Assembly: GCA_964247755.1 (NCBI GenBank)
Contig: CAXTVX010000006.1
Coordinates: 34,636 to 98,635, forward strand
Direction of reading: 5' to 3'
Source: Lichenicola sp964247755
GTDB lineage: Bacteria; Pseudomonadota; Alphaproteobacteria; Acetobacterales; Acetobacteraceae
DNA: 64,000 bases
Part shown: piece after piece, positions 8,982 to 17,569 of the stretch
Numbering within the stretch: position 1 is the stretch's first letter
How the letters are laid out: each line of letters begins with the position of its first letter
Made by a program: the position numbers and the translations under genes
The notes under the pieces: generated by a model
The model's input: the letters and a program-made list of their open reading frames with translations, nothing else
What the model was told of the DNA's origin: nothing
Database searches by the model: none

Positions 8982-10235
8982 ATGACCGAGATCCTGGCAG
9001 AGGCCCCGCCCGTCCGCACCTTCGTGAGTCCGCCCCATGGGCGCGGCTGGGCGATCCTGGCGCTGGCGGTCGGCGGCTTCGCCATCGGCACTGGCGAGTT
9101 CTCCATGATGGGGCTGCTTCCGGCGGTCGCCGGCAGCTTGCACGCGACGTTGCCGCAGGCCGGCCTGCTGATCAGCCTGTATGCAGCAGGCGTCGTGGTC
9201 GGCGCGCCGGTCATCACCGTGCTGTGCGCGCGCATGCCGCGGCGCCGGCTGCTGATGGGGATGATGGCGCTGTATGCGTTCGGCAACCTGCTCAGCGCGG
9301 CGTCCGACCACCTGTGGACGGTGGGGCTGTTCCGCTTCCTCAGCGGCCTGCCGCACGGCGCCTTCTTCGGCGTCGCGGCCCTGGTCGCCGCGTCCATGGT
9401 TCCGCATGACGAGCGGGCGCGGGCGGTAGGGCGGGTGATGCTCGGCTTGACCGCCGCCACCATCATCGGCGCGCCGCTGGCCGCCTGGTGCGGCAGCTTC
9501 ATCGACTGGCACCTGGCGTATTGGGTCGTCGGCGGACTGTCGGCGCTCACCGTGGGGCTGCTGGCAGTGTTCCTGCCAGCGATCCCGGCGGCGGACGGCG
9601 CGTCGCCCCTGACCGAGCTGGGGGCGCTGGCGCGGCTGCAGGTCTGGCTGGCGCTCGCCACCGGGGCGGTCGGGTTCGGCGGCCTGTTCGCGATCTATAC
9701 CTTCATCACGCCGGCGCTGGCGGCGGTGACGCACATGGCCCCGGTGGCGATCCCGCTGGTGCTGGTGGTGCTGGGGCTCGGCATGGCGCTCGGCAACACC
9801 GTCGGTGCGTACTTCGCCGACCGCGCGCTGCGTCGGACGCTGGTGGCGATGCTGGTGTGGGACGGGGTGACGGCGCTGCTGTTCGTCCCAGCGCTGCCGC
9901 ACTGGTGGGCGGTGACCGGCGACGCGTTCCTGGTCGGCGCCGGGGTGGCGCTGGCGCCGGCACTGCAGACGCGGCTGATGGACGTGGCGGCGGACGCGCA
10001 GGCGCTGGCGGCAGCACTCAACCACTCCGCCTTCAACATCTCCAACGGGCTCGGCGCGTTCCTTGCCGGCGCCGCGGTCACCGCGGGCTACGGCTGGTCC
10101 TCCGCGGGCGTCGTCGGCGCCGGCATGGCGCTTGCCGGACTGCTGATCTTCGCGGTGTCGCTGGCGGTCGAGCGGGTCAGGCCGGTCGGCGGCGCCGCAG
10201 CGCCAGCAGCAAGCCGGCGAGCAGCAGCACCGTGA
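8982..10235 (+). CDS. Major facilitator superfamily exporter (DHA1/AraJ-like)
   Basis: 417 residues with twelve hydrophobic segments in two halves. The N-terminal half carries GGFAIGTGEFSMMGLLPAVA and, after TM2, RMPRRRLLMGM (the MFS loop motif), features of the AraJ/PbuE-like DHA1 drug and metabolite exporters. A second symmetric half begins around residue 205. Start ATG 8982 places a short polar leader before TM1. The last 59 bases overlap the convergent SCO gene. Substrate unknown; the adjacent creatininase could supply or remove a related compound, but that is only a guess. Confidence 0.88.
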   Translation: MTEILAEAPPVRTFVSPPHGRGWAILALAVGGFAIGTGEFSMMGLLPAVAGSLHATLPQAGLLISLYAAGVVVGAPVITVLCARMPRRRLLMGMMALYAFGNLLSAASDHLWTVGLFRFLSGLPHGAFFGVAALVAASMVPHDERARAVGRVMLGLTAATIIGAPLAAWCGSFIDWHLAYWVVGGLSALTVGLLAVFLPAIPAADGASPLTELGALARLQVWLALATGAVGFGGLFAIYTFITPALAAVTHMAPVAIPLVLVVLGLGMALGNTVGAYFADRALRRTLVAMLVWDGVTALLFVPALPHWWAVTGDAFLVGAGVALAPALQTRLMDVAADAQALAAALNHSAFNISNGLGAFLAGAAVTAGYGWSSAGVVGAGMALAGLLIFAVSLAVERVRPVGGAAAPAASRRAAAP

Positions 10236-10947
10236 GGCCGGCCATCAGGCGCAGCAGCTTCAGCACCGCCAGGCTGTAGCGGCCGGTGCTCGGGTCGTAG
10301 TGGAAGCAGAGCAGGAGGATGGAGGGCGCCCGCTGCCCGATCGTCCCGCCCCGGGCCTGCCGCAGCGCCTCGGCGAGTGCGCCCGGCTGGGTGCCGAGAC
10401 CGAGCAGGTAGCCGGACACCACGCCGCCCGGCGTCAGCACCACCAGGCCGGCCGGATGCAGGAACTGCTTGAGCTGCGGGTCATAGCGGCTGCCGTAGCC
10501 GACCCCCTGCTCGATCCGCTCGATCGTGGCGGCGGTGGCGGTGGCGTAGTGCCAGCCTGCAGCGGCGCCAGGGAGCGGATAGCGCGCCATATCCGCCGCC
10601 TTTGCCGCTGCCGCGTCCGACGAGCGCTCGGCCGGATCGATGCTGAGGAACAGCAGGCTGTAGTCGCGCGGCAGCGACAGGCCGCTCGCCGACAAGGCGT
10701 GCAGCGCGTCGTCGCGGACCACGCCGCACAGCATCGGGCAGGCGAAGTAGCCGAGAATCAGCACCGTCGGCTTGTTGTCGAGGAGGCGGCCCAGCGTTGC
10801 CGCGTGGCCGTCGGAGGCGAGCAGCTTCAGGTCCGAGGGCAGGTGGTTGCCGAGACGCTGGGTGAAGCCGATGCCGCTGGTGTCCGGCGCCGCGGCCAGG
10901 AGGCACAGGGACAGCGCCAACAGCAGCCTCCGGCCGAGGCGGCTCAC
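10177..10947 (-). CDS. SCO1/SenC family copper-binding thioredoxin-fold protein
   Basis: 256 residues, delivering copper or redox equivalents to the CuA site of cytochrome c oxidase. An N-terminal signal or anchor (RRLLLALSLCLLAAA) is followed by the thioredoxin-like domain with FACPMLC (C70 and C74, the CxxxC copper ligands) and the conserved His at H164 in QFLHPAG. A C-terminal transmembrane helix (about 228-247) ends in RRRRPA, so the protein is membrane-tethered at that end. GTG 10947 overlaps the dihydroorotase stop as GTGA. Its 3' end lies inside the convergent MFS gene. No oxidase genes are nearby. Confidence 0.9.
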   Translation of the reverse strand: MSRLGRRLLLALSLCLLAAAPDTSGIGFTQRLGNHLPSDLKLLASDGHAATLGRLLDNKPTVLILGYFACPMLCGVVRDDALHALSASGLSLPRDYSLLFLSIDPAERSSDAAAAKAADMARYPLPGAAAGWHYATATAATIERIEQGVGYGSRYDPQLKQFLHPAGLVVLTPGGVVSGYLLGLGTQPGALAEALRQARGGTIGQRAPSILLLCFHYDPSTGRYSLAVLKLLRLMAGLTVLLLAGLLLALRRRRPA

Positions 10948-12263
10948 CAGGCGAACCGGGCCAGGGCACCGCGCGGCGGCCCGATCACGGCGTCGTCGCG
11001 CATCACCGGCACCCCGCGCAGGATCGTCGCCACCGGCCAGCCGGTGACGGTCATGCCGTCGAACGGGGTCCAGCCGCAGGGAGTGGCGATCCAGTCGTTG
11101 CGTATGGTGCGGCGGGCCTTCATGTCGACCACGGTGAAGTCGGCGTCGTTGCCGGCGGCAATGCGGCCCTTGCCCGTCATGTTGTAGACGCGCGCCGGGC
11201 CGGCGGCCATCAGGTCGACGAGCCGGGACAAGGACAGCCGGCCGGCGTTCACGTGGTCCAGCATCACCGGCACGATGGTCTGCACGCCGGTGAGCCCGGC
11301 GGGGCACGCCGGCCATTCCTTCCGCTTCGCGGCCAGCGGGTGCGGCGCGTGGTCGGAGGAGACGGTGTCGACCGTGCCGTCGCGGATCGCCGCCCAGCTC
11401 GCGTCATGGTGCCGGCGGTCGCGGATCGGCGGGTTCATCACTGCCAGGCCGCCCAGGCGCTCGTAGCAGTCGGGGGCGACCTGGGTGAGGTGGTTCACCA
11501 GCACCTCGACGGTGGCGACGTCGCGGGCGTCGCGGAGGTAGTCGAGCTCCTCGGCAGTCGACACGTGCAGGATGTGTACGGCGCGGCCGGTGCTGCGGGC
11601 GAGTGCGATGATCCGGCGGGTGCCGAGGAACGCGCATTCCTCGTCGCGCCAGATCCGGTGTGTGTCGTAGGGCATGCCGGCGTGGAACGAGGGCCTGCGC
11701 GCCTGCAGCCGGTATTCGTCCTCGCTGTGGAAGGCGATCCGGCGGCGGCCGGAGCGCATCACCGCCTCGATCCCGGCGTCGTCCTCGATCATCAGGTCGC
11801 CGGTGGAGCTGCCGGCGAACACCTTGATCGCGCACACCCCTGCCCGGGTCTCGTACTCGGCCAGCGCTCCGGTGGCGGCGCGGGTGGCACCGACATAGAA
11901 GGCGAAGTCGGTGTAGCTGTGCGCCGACGCGTAGTCCTGCTTCCAGCGCAGCGCGGCGTCGTCGGTGATCGCCGGCCTGGTGTTGGGCATGTCGAACACG
12001 GTGGCGATGCCGCCCAGGATCGCTGCCTGGGTGCCGGTCGGAATGGATTCCACCGCGGCATCGCCGGGGTCGCGCAGGTGCACATGGGCGTCGATCAGCC
12101 CGGGCAGCACGTGCAGGCCGGTGGCGTCCAGCACCTCCGCAGCCTCGTCGTGCGACGCGACGGCGAGGGCGGCGATCCGGCCGTCGCGGACGCCGATGTC
12201 GGTGCGGGCCTCGCCCCAGGGCAGCACGCAGGTGCCGTTGCGTATGATCAGGTCGTAGTGCAT
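10944..12263 (-). CDS. Dihydroorotase / cyclic amidohydrolase (class I PyrC type)
   Basis: 439 residues of the metal-dependent amidohydrolase fold. LIDAHVHLRDPG (H60, H62) gives the first metal ligands, CAIKVFAGSS the carboxylated bridging lysine, ILHVSTAEELDYL and SSDHAPHPLAAK the remaining His and the catalytic Asp. Class I dihydroorotases convert carbamoyl-aspartate and dihydroorotate in pyrimidine synthesis. Closely related allantoinases and hydantoinases share these motifs, so specificity is inferred. It is co-transcribed with the SCO gene by a 4-base overlap, which has no obvious functional logic. Confidence 0.86.
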   Translation of the reverse strand: MHYDLIIRNGTCVLPWGEARTDIGVRDGRIAALAVASHDEAAEVLDATGLHVLPGLIDAHVHLRDPGDAAVESIPTGTQAAILGGIATVFDMPNTRPAITDDAALRWKQDYASAHSYTDFAFYVGATRAATGALAEYETRAGVCAIKVFAGSSTGDLMIEDDAGIEAVMRSGRRRIAFHSEDEYRLQARRPSFHAGMPYDTHRIWRDEECAFLGTRRIIALARSTGRAVHILHVSTAEELDYLRDARDVATVEVLVNHLTQVAPDCYERLGGLAVMNPPIRDRRHHDASWAAIRDGTVDTVSSDHAPHPLAAKRKEWPACPAGLTGVQTIVPVMLDHVNAGRLSLSRLVDLMAAGPARVYNMTGKGRIAAGNDADFTVVDMKARRTIRNDWIATPCGWTPFDGMTVTGWPVATILRGVPVMRDDAVIGPPRGALARFAW

Positions 12264-12302
12264 GGGCCCGAGCCTAGCGGATCGGGCGCACGCCCGGGAG
12301 GT

Positions 12303-13070
12303 TCAGGCGCCGCCCCAGTTCATGGTCAAGCCCCCATCCATGGTCCACGTCTGGCCGGTCACGTAGTCGCCGTCGTCGGAAGCGAGGAACAGGGCCAGGC
12401 GGGCGATCTCCTCCGCGTGGCCCTCCCGGCGCCAGGGGATCCGCTCCATCGACTTCTCCTTCTTGTCCGGATCGTCCAGCCGGTCCGCGGTCATCGGGGT
12501 GGCGATCAGGCCGGGCGCGATATTGTTGACGTTGATCCGGTGCGGCGCCAGCTCGACGGCGAGGCTGCGGGTGAGCGAGCCGACGCCGGCCTTCGACATG
12601 CCGTAGGGGGCGCTGCCGGGGGTCGGCAGGTGCTGCGCCACCGAGCTGATGGTGACGATCCGTCCCTGCCCGCCCTGGGCCTTGCGCAGCCGGATGAACT
12701 CGCGGCAGCAGAACAGCGGGCCCATGAGGTTGGTCCGCAGCACCAGCTCGAGCATCTCGTCCTCGAGCTCGTCGACCGGGGTGCCGCCCATGCCCTTGCC
12801 GGCGTTGTTCACCAGCACATCGACCACGCCGAGACCGGCGGCAGCCGTGAACAGCGCCCGCACGTCCGCAGGGCTGCCGACGTCGCCCTGCACCACGACG
12901 GCCCTGCGGCCGGCAGCCTCCACGCGGCGCCTGGTTTCGGCCGCTCCGTCGGCATCGGTGTGGTAGCCGATGCAGAGGTCGGCGCCTTCGGCAGCGAACA
13001 GGGTGGCGATGGCCTGGCCGATCCCGGAGTCGGCGCCGGTGACGATGGCGATCCTGCCTTGCAACTTCAT
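12303..13070 (-). CDS. Short-chain dehydrogenase/reductase (glucose-1-dehydrogenase-like)
   Basis: 255 residues, classical SDR. TGADSGIG (11-18) binds the dinucleotide, NNAG (88-91) stabilises the fold, and the catalytic set is Ser in ISSVAQ with YGMSK (Y156, K160). The C-terminus ends TGQTWTMDGGLTMNWGGA, typical of glucose/ribitol dehydrogenase-like SDRs. AGGAG is found about ten bases before ATG 13070. The frame remains open upstream but lacks SDR sequence and an RBS there, so the short form is chosen. Substrate not determinable. Confidence 0.88.
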   Translation of the reverse strand: MKLQGRIAIVTGADSGIGQAIATLFAAEGADLCIGYHTDADGAAETRRRVEAAGRRAVVVQGDVGSPADVRALFTAAAGLGVVDVLVNNAGKGMGGTPVDELEDEMLELVLRTNLMGPLFCCREFIRLRKAQGGQGRIVTISSVAQHLPTPGSAPYGMSKAGVGSLTRSLAVELAPHRINVNNIAPGLIATPMTADRLDDPDKKEKSMERIPWRREGHAEEIARLALFLASDDGDYVTGQTWTMDGGLTMNWGGA

Positions 13071-13518
13071 GACCCTGCGGCTCCTGATGGGGTTGCCGGA
13101 AGAACGCAGCATGTCGTCCGGCGGCCCGGACACGAACCGGTGTAGCGACGGGCGGAACCGGCAGTCCACGTTGGGCAACGCCGGTTCCGGACGTTCCCGT
13201 TCGATCTGTTCCGGGGAGAACAAGCTCTGCCTCGACGGCGGCCGGAAAGCCATGGAGGGTGTTCCGGCCTGGTCTCGCGACGGCCGCCACGCCGTCACCG
13301 CGGCCCGGCGTGGAGATGCGCCTACGAGGCGACGCCAGGCCCGACCGCCACCGAGCCCGCCATCGGCGCATCCCGCGTCTGCACCTTTGCTTCGGACCGC
13401 TTGCTGATCGTCGGCCATGGAACGCCTATGCCGGGGTGGACGGCACGAGGTGGCAAGCCGGTTGCGCCCCGCATGAGCCTCGAACCGGCCACGGACGCTG
13501 GTCGCGCGGACCGGCCGG
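13071..13518. other. 448-base stretch with no recognised gene
   Basis: Lies between the start of the SDR gene and the end of the Pit gene. Reading frames here are open only because of high GC and show no signal, domain or RBS. It should hold the SDR promoter and any terminator for pit, but no convincing hairpin with a T-run was found. Confidence 0.5.
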
Positions 13519-14529
13519 TCAGAACACGGCGCGCGCCATCCAGTAGAACAGCGCGCCCACCACCGCCGAGGCCGGGAGCGTCACCACCCAGGCGACCACG
13601 ATGCTGCGCGCGATGCCCCAGCGCACTGCCGACGCACGACGTGCCGCGCCGACGCCGACGATCGCGCCGGTGACGGTGTGGGTGGTGGAGACCGGGATGC
13701 CGAGGAAGGTGGCGCCGAACAGCGCCACGGCACCTCCGGTCTCGGCGCAGAAGCCCTGGATCGGCTTGAGGTCGGTGATCCGGGTGCCGACCGTGCGCAC
13801 GATGCGCCAGCCGCCGCTGAAGGTGCCGAGCGCCATCGCCGCCTGGCAGGACAGCACCACCCAGAGCGGCACGTGGAACGCCCCGGTCAGCCGCCCCTGC
13901 GAGGCCAGCAGCACGGCGATGATGCCCATGGTCTTCTGCGCGTCGTTGCCGCCGTGGCCGAGGCTGATCAGCGAGGACGACACCACCTGGAGGGCGCGGT
14001 AGCGGCGGTCCACCGCGTTGGGGGTCGAGCGCACCGAGCTCCAGACGGTGAGCAGCATCAGCGCCATTGCCAGGGTGAGCCCGATCGCCGGCGACAGCAC
14101 GATCGCCGCCACCACCGGGCCGAGCCCGTGCCACAGGATGGCGGCAAACCCGCCCTTGGCGATCCCGGCGCCGAGCAGGCCGCCGATCAGGGCGTGGCTG
14201 CTCGAGGACGGGATGCCGAGCAGCCAGGTGAGCACGTTCCAGCTGATCGCGCCGACCAGGGCGCCGAACACCACGGTGGCGTCGATCAGGCCCGGCGCCA
14301 CCAGCCCGGCGCCGACCGTGTGCGCGACGTGCAGGCCGAACACCATGAAGGCGATGAAGTTGAAGAACGCGGCCGCGCCGACCGCGGTCAGCGGCCGCAT
14401 CACCCGGGTCGAGACCACGGTGGCGATCGAGTTGGCGGAGTCGTGCATGCCGTTGAGGAAGTCGAACAGCAGCGCGACCGCGACCAGGGCCGACAGCGCC
14501 GGCAGGCCGAGCAGGGTCCCGTGCGCCAC
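13519..14529 (-). CDS. Inorganic phosphate transporter, PiT family
   Basis: 336 residues with about ten hydrophobic helices. The two PiT signature repeats are present: DFLNGMHDSANSIATVVST near the N-terminus and SLGHGGNDAQKTMGIIAV in the second half. It imports metal-phosphate with protons. GTG 14529 is used; the stop of the DUF47 gene is only four bases upstream, indicating one transcript. Pit with a PhoU-like DUF47 partner is a standard arrangement in proteobacteria. Confidence 0.94.
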   Translation of the reverse strand: MAHGTLLGLPALSALVAVALLFDFLNGMHDSANSIATVVSTRVMRPLTAVGAAAFFNFIAFMVFGLHVAHTVGAGLVAPGLIDATVVFGALVGAISWNVLTWLLGIPSSSSHALIGGLLGAGIAKGGFAAILWHGLGPVVAAIVLSPAIGLTLAMALMLLTVWSSVRSTPNAVDRRYRALQVVSSSLISLGHGGNDAQKTMGIIAVLLASQGRLTGAFHVPLWVVLSCQAAMALGTFSGGWRIVRTVGTRITDLKPIQGFCAETGGAVALFGATFLGIPVSTTHTVTGAIVGVGAARRASAVRWGIARSIVVAWVVTLPASAVVGALFYWMARAVF

Positions 14530-14533
14530 CGGC

Positions 14534-15166
14534 TCAGACCTGCTCGACCACGATGCCCTCGATCACGTCGGCCACGTCCTCGCAGCGATCGACCACGCTC
14601 TCGATCAGGTCGTACACCTTTTCCACCGTCAGCTTGGTGCCGGCGGAGGCGTCGCTGGCGAACAGGGCGCGCAAGCCGGTGTTGAGCAGCTCGTCCGCCC
14701 GTCCCTCGGCCTCGCGCACCGCCTCCTGCATCGCCTGCAGCCCGCCCGCGCTGCGGCCGATGGTGGCGAGCAGCGGCATCGCGTCGCGTATCTCCGTGGT
14801 GGCCTGCACCGCACAGTCGGCCATGGCGAGCATCTCGGGGGTGTAGGTGATGCCGTAGAGACGGATCCGCCGGCCGGCCTCCTTCATCAGGTCGATGGTG
14901 TCGTCCAGCGCGGTGGTCAGGTCGAGGATCTGCGAGCGGTCGAACGGCGTGATGAAGGAGCGGTGGATCGCCTGCACCGTCTGCCGTGTCACCTCGTCGG
15001 CCGCCTCCTCGTGGCGGCACAGCGCGCGGTAGCTCCCGTCGCCGTCGGTGCCGGACAGCAGGCCGCGGAAGGCGATCGCGCCGTCCACCACATGACGGGA
15101 ATGCGCCGCCAGGCGGGCGACGAAGCGCTCGTCCTTCGGCATCAACGCCTTGAAGAATTCGAACAT
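14534..15166 (-). CDS. DUF47 / PhoU-like Pit accessory protein
   Basis: 210 residues, all-helical, from ATG 15166 with GGAACGG just upstream. It begins MFEFFKALMPKDERF and contains REEAADEVT-like and TPFDRSQILDLTTALDDTID segments typical of the DUF47 (PhoU-related) family. Acidic helical repeats resemble PhoU metal clusters. Such proteins are encoded next to PiT transporters and are thought to modulate phosphate uptake. Fourth base after its stop begins pit. Confidence 0.92.
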   Translation of the reverse strand: MFEFFKALMPKDERFVARLAAHSRHVVDGAIAFRGLLSGTDGDGSYRALCRHEEAADEVTRQTVQAIHRSFITPFDRSQILDLTTALDDTIDLMKEAGRRIRLYGITYTPEMLAMADCAVQATTEIRDAMPLLATIGRSAGGLQAMQEAVREAEGRADELLNTGLRALFASDASAGTKLTVEKVYDLIESVVDRCEDVADVIEGIVVEQV

Positions 15167-15662
15167 GCCGTTCCATCGCCCCGATAAAGCCGCGACCGTC
15201 TCCTGCTTGTAGTCCAGGCCGCGCCATCCGCCACATGCCGCAGCGCTGTCGGTCATGCGGCCAGGGCGTTCGCCGGATGGGGCGATGACCGATGCCACCC
15301 TTATCCGGACGGCGGGCCCGTGGAAGCGGCTCGGCGCCGGGCACGACCGGAAGATGGCAGGGTGACGCCGACCCATGTCCCGCCGCGGCAGCGTGCGGTC
15401 CACGAGTGGCTGGAAGGTGTCACGCGTGGCGCGGCCCCAGGGTCCGGGTGCCCGCGTCTGCGGCGACTGCCACGTCGGCAACCCTGGTCCGACCGCCAAC
15501 GGCGACGGTACACGCCGATCCGAATCCGCAGCCTGGACCGGACGTGACCGGCAACCCGGTGCACGACCCGTGATCCGGCCCGGCCTGTCGCCGGCGACGG
15601 CGGCAAGCGGTCTCGACCTGCACGATGGACCTGCCTGGTTCGGTTCTTGCTACAACAGTGCC

Positions 15663-16760
15663 ATGCGTGATCCGTGCTGGCAGGCCGCGTGGACTGCGAT
15701 TGAACCTCTGCTCCGCCGCCACGACCGCCTGCTGCTGCCGCGTGGCGACTGGCCGTGCCCGGCTCGGCCGGTGCGGTTCTACGACAACGAGATCCGGATC
15801 GGACAGGCCAGTGTGCTGGTGCTGCACAAGGGCAAGCTCGCCGGGCTCGGCAAGCCGGCGCTGCAGGCGGTGATGCGGCGGTGGCGCTTCGTGTTCGCCA
15901 ACGAGGTCCTGGTCTGCTTCCGCAAGGCCGCCCCGTTTCCGCTCAGGAAGCAGCCGCACATCGAGGACGTGCATGCCTGCACGCTGTACGAGCACGTCCA
16001 TTCGGACCGCCTGAAGCGGATCGCCGGCACGGTCTACTTCTCGCACATCCCGAAGGCCGCCGGCACCGCGGTCTGGACCGCTCTGAGCCAGCGAGTCCGG
16101 TCGAGCATCTATTACGACTCGTTCGAGACCTTCCGCAGCAACCCGCCGCGACCGGGCGAGTACGACCTGGTCGGCGGCCACGTGCCGTTGCCGCTGCTGC
16201 TCGCCCATGCTGCCGAAGGGGACCGGGTGGTGGGACTGGTCAGGGAGCCGACCGCGCGGTTCCGCTCCGCCTTCCTGCACAGCCGACGCGCGGAGGAGGA
16301 CCCCGTCACCTTCACGCCGATCATGCAGGCGATGCGCCGCGACCCGCTGCTGGCATTCCTGCACACCCATAACGGGCAGATGGAGCTGCGCCAGCAGCTG
16401 CTGATGCTGGGCTTCGACTACGCGTCCGACTATGCCGTGCACCGGGACGCGGAGCTGCTCGGCGTCGCCAGGCGGCTGCTCGGCGACGAGCGGTGCCTGT
16501 TCCGGCCGACCGAGCAGATCGACGGCTTCGTGTCGGAAGTGGCAGACATGCTCCGGATCGACCTTTCCGGCGCACCCCTCGGCCGCGTCAACGCAGCGAG
16601 CCTGGAACAGACTGACCAAGCGACGGCGGAGTTCGGGGAAGCGCTGCCGCTGATCGTCGCAGGCAACGGCTGCGAACGCGCTCTGTACGAATTCGTGGCG
16701 TCCAGTGGCGTGCAGGACCGGCCGTCCGGGGCTCCCTCGCCGCACCAGGCCGAAGCTTGA
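15663..16760 (+). CDS. Sulfotransferase-family protein
   Basis: 365 residues. The PAPS-binding motifs are visible: YFSHIPKAAGTAVWTAL (128-139, the 5'-phosphosulfate loop) and GLVREPTARFRSAFLH (192-206, the 3'-phosphate motif). The N-terminal 120 residues are an extra domain I do not recognise. Such enzymes transfer sulfate from PAPS to glycans or other hydroxyls, often on the surface. It stands alone but precedes minus-strand glycan genes. Start ATG 15663 chosen by position before the first coherent helix; the frame is open further upstream without coding character. Confidence 0.78.
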   Translation: MRDPCWQAAWTAIEPLLRRHDRLLLPRGDWPCPARPVRFYDNEIRIGQASVLVLHKGKLAGLGKPALQAVMRRWRFVFANEVLVCFRKAAPFPLRKQPHIEDVHACTLYEHVHSDRLKRIAGTVYFSHIPKAAGTAVWTALSQRVRSSIYYDSFETFRSNPPRPGEYDLVGGHVPLPLLLAHAAEGDRVVGLVREPTARFRSAFLHSRRAEEDPVTFTPIMQAMRRDPLLAFLHTHNGQMELRQQLLMLGFDYASDYAVHRDAELLGVARRLLGDERCLFRPTEQIDGFVSEVADMLRIDLSGAPLGRVNAASLEQTDQATAEFGEALPLIVAGNGCERALYEFVASSGVQDRPSGAPSPHQAEA

Positions 16761-16891
16761 CGGAAACATTCCGAGCCGGACGCTGCTGACTGGTTCCGGC
16801 GGCGGCCTGGAAGGGCGCTGAACGGCGCCGTCGCCGCGTCCTCCAAACAGTGTCGGAGGGGAAGGAGCCAGTCCGCCTGCGGGACGCGGGT

Positions 16892-17415
16892 CTAGCGCGT
16901 CCGGCAGGCCCGGTCGTCCGGGACGAACTGGAAGCCATCGGCCACAAGGAGGTAGCGGAAGGGTCCGTCGGCACCGCGCTCGTCCCGTTGTCCGAGCACG
17001 ACGATCAGGCGGCTGTCGTCCCGGTAGCGCACGGGCTGGAGCAGCCTGATCGGCCAGTTGCTGATCGTCTTCGGCATCCACCGAACATCCCCGGTCAGGG
17101 CATCGACCGAGGCCGGCGGATGCAGCCGGCACCGCAGCCCACTTTCGCCAGGATGAAGTGGCCCGCCGCGTCCATCCTATTCCTGTTGATGGTCCACAGC
17201 AGGTCCTCGCCGTGGTCACGCGTCAGCCGGTCCGTCCCGTGGATGATCGCGGACGCCGCATGATCGACGGGTCGGGCCGGATAACAGCGGAACTGCTCGT
17301 CGACGGGGTCCGCGCGGGCCGTACCCGCGCCTGCAAGCAGGATGCCGAGGAAGAGGACATGACCTGCCACCCTTGGTGGATCTCGCGGAGCCGCCAGCTT
17401 CCAGAGCCGGTCCAT
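16892..17415 (-). pseudogene. Exported protein of unknown function, split by an apparent one-base deletion
   Basis: From ATG 17415 a signal peptide (FLGILLAGAGTARA) leads into a mature part with TINRNRMDAAGHFILAKVG and CGAGC. That frame stops at 17095. The adjacent frame continues seamlessly with ALTGDVRWMPKTISNWP and RDDSRLIVVLGQRDERG, ending at 16892. The switch falls near 17110-17120 in a CCGCCGGCC run, where one lost base restores a single 170-180-residue protein. Upstream and downstream parts look like one family of small periplasmic proteins. It could be a true lesion or an assembly error; function unknown. Confidence 0.72.
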
Positions 17416-17569
17416 CAAGCATCGTGCATCGCTCGAACCTTCTCGACCGAAGCATCTCCGTGAGGATGCATGGCGCGTCCCTGCTTCTCGGTTAGCCGAC
17501 GCGATCGGACTGCCGTTGTTCCCTCGTTGTCGACCCACGATGCCAGGCGGAGCAGAACGCCGGCCCGCG

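Noticed and set aside
12303..13418. Longer form of the SDR protein starting at 13418
   Set aside because: The extra 116 codons show no SDR or signal character and AGGAG fits ATG 13070.
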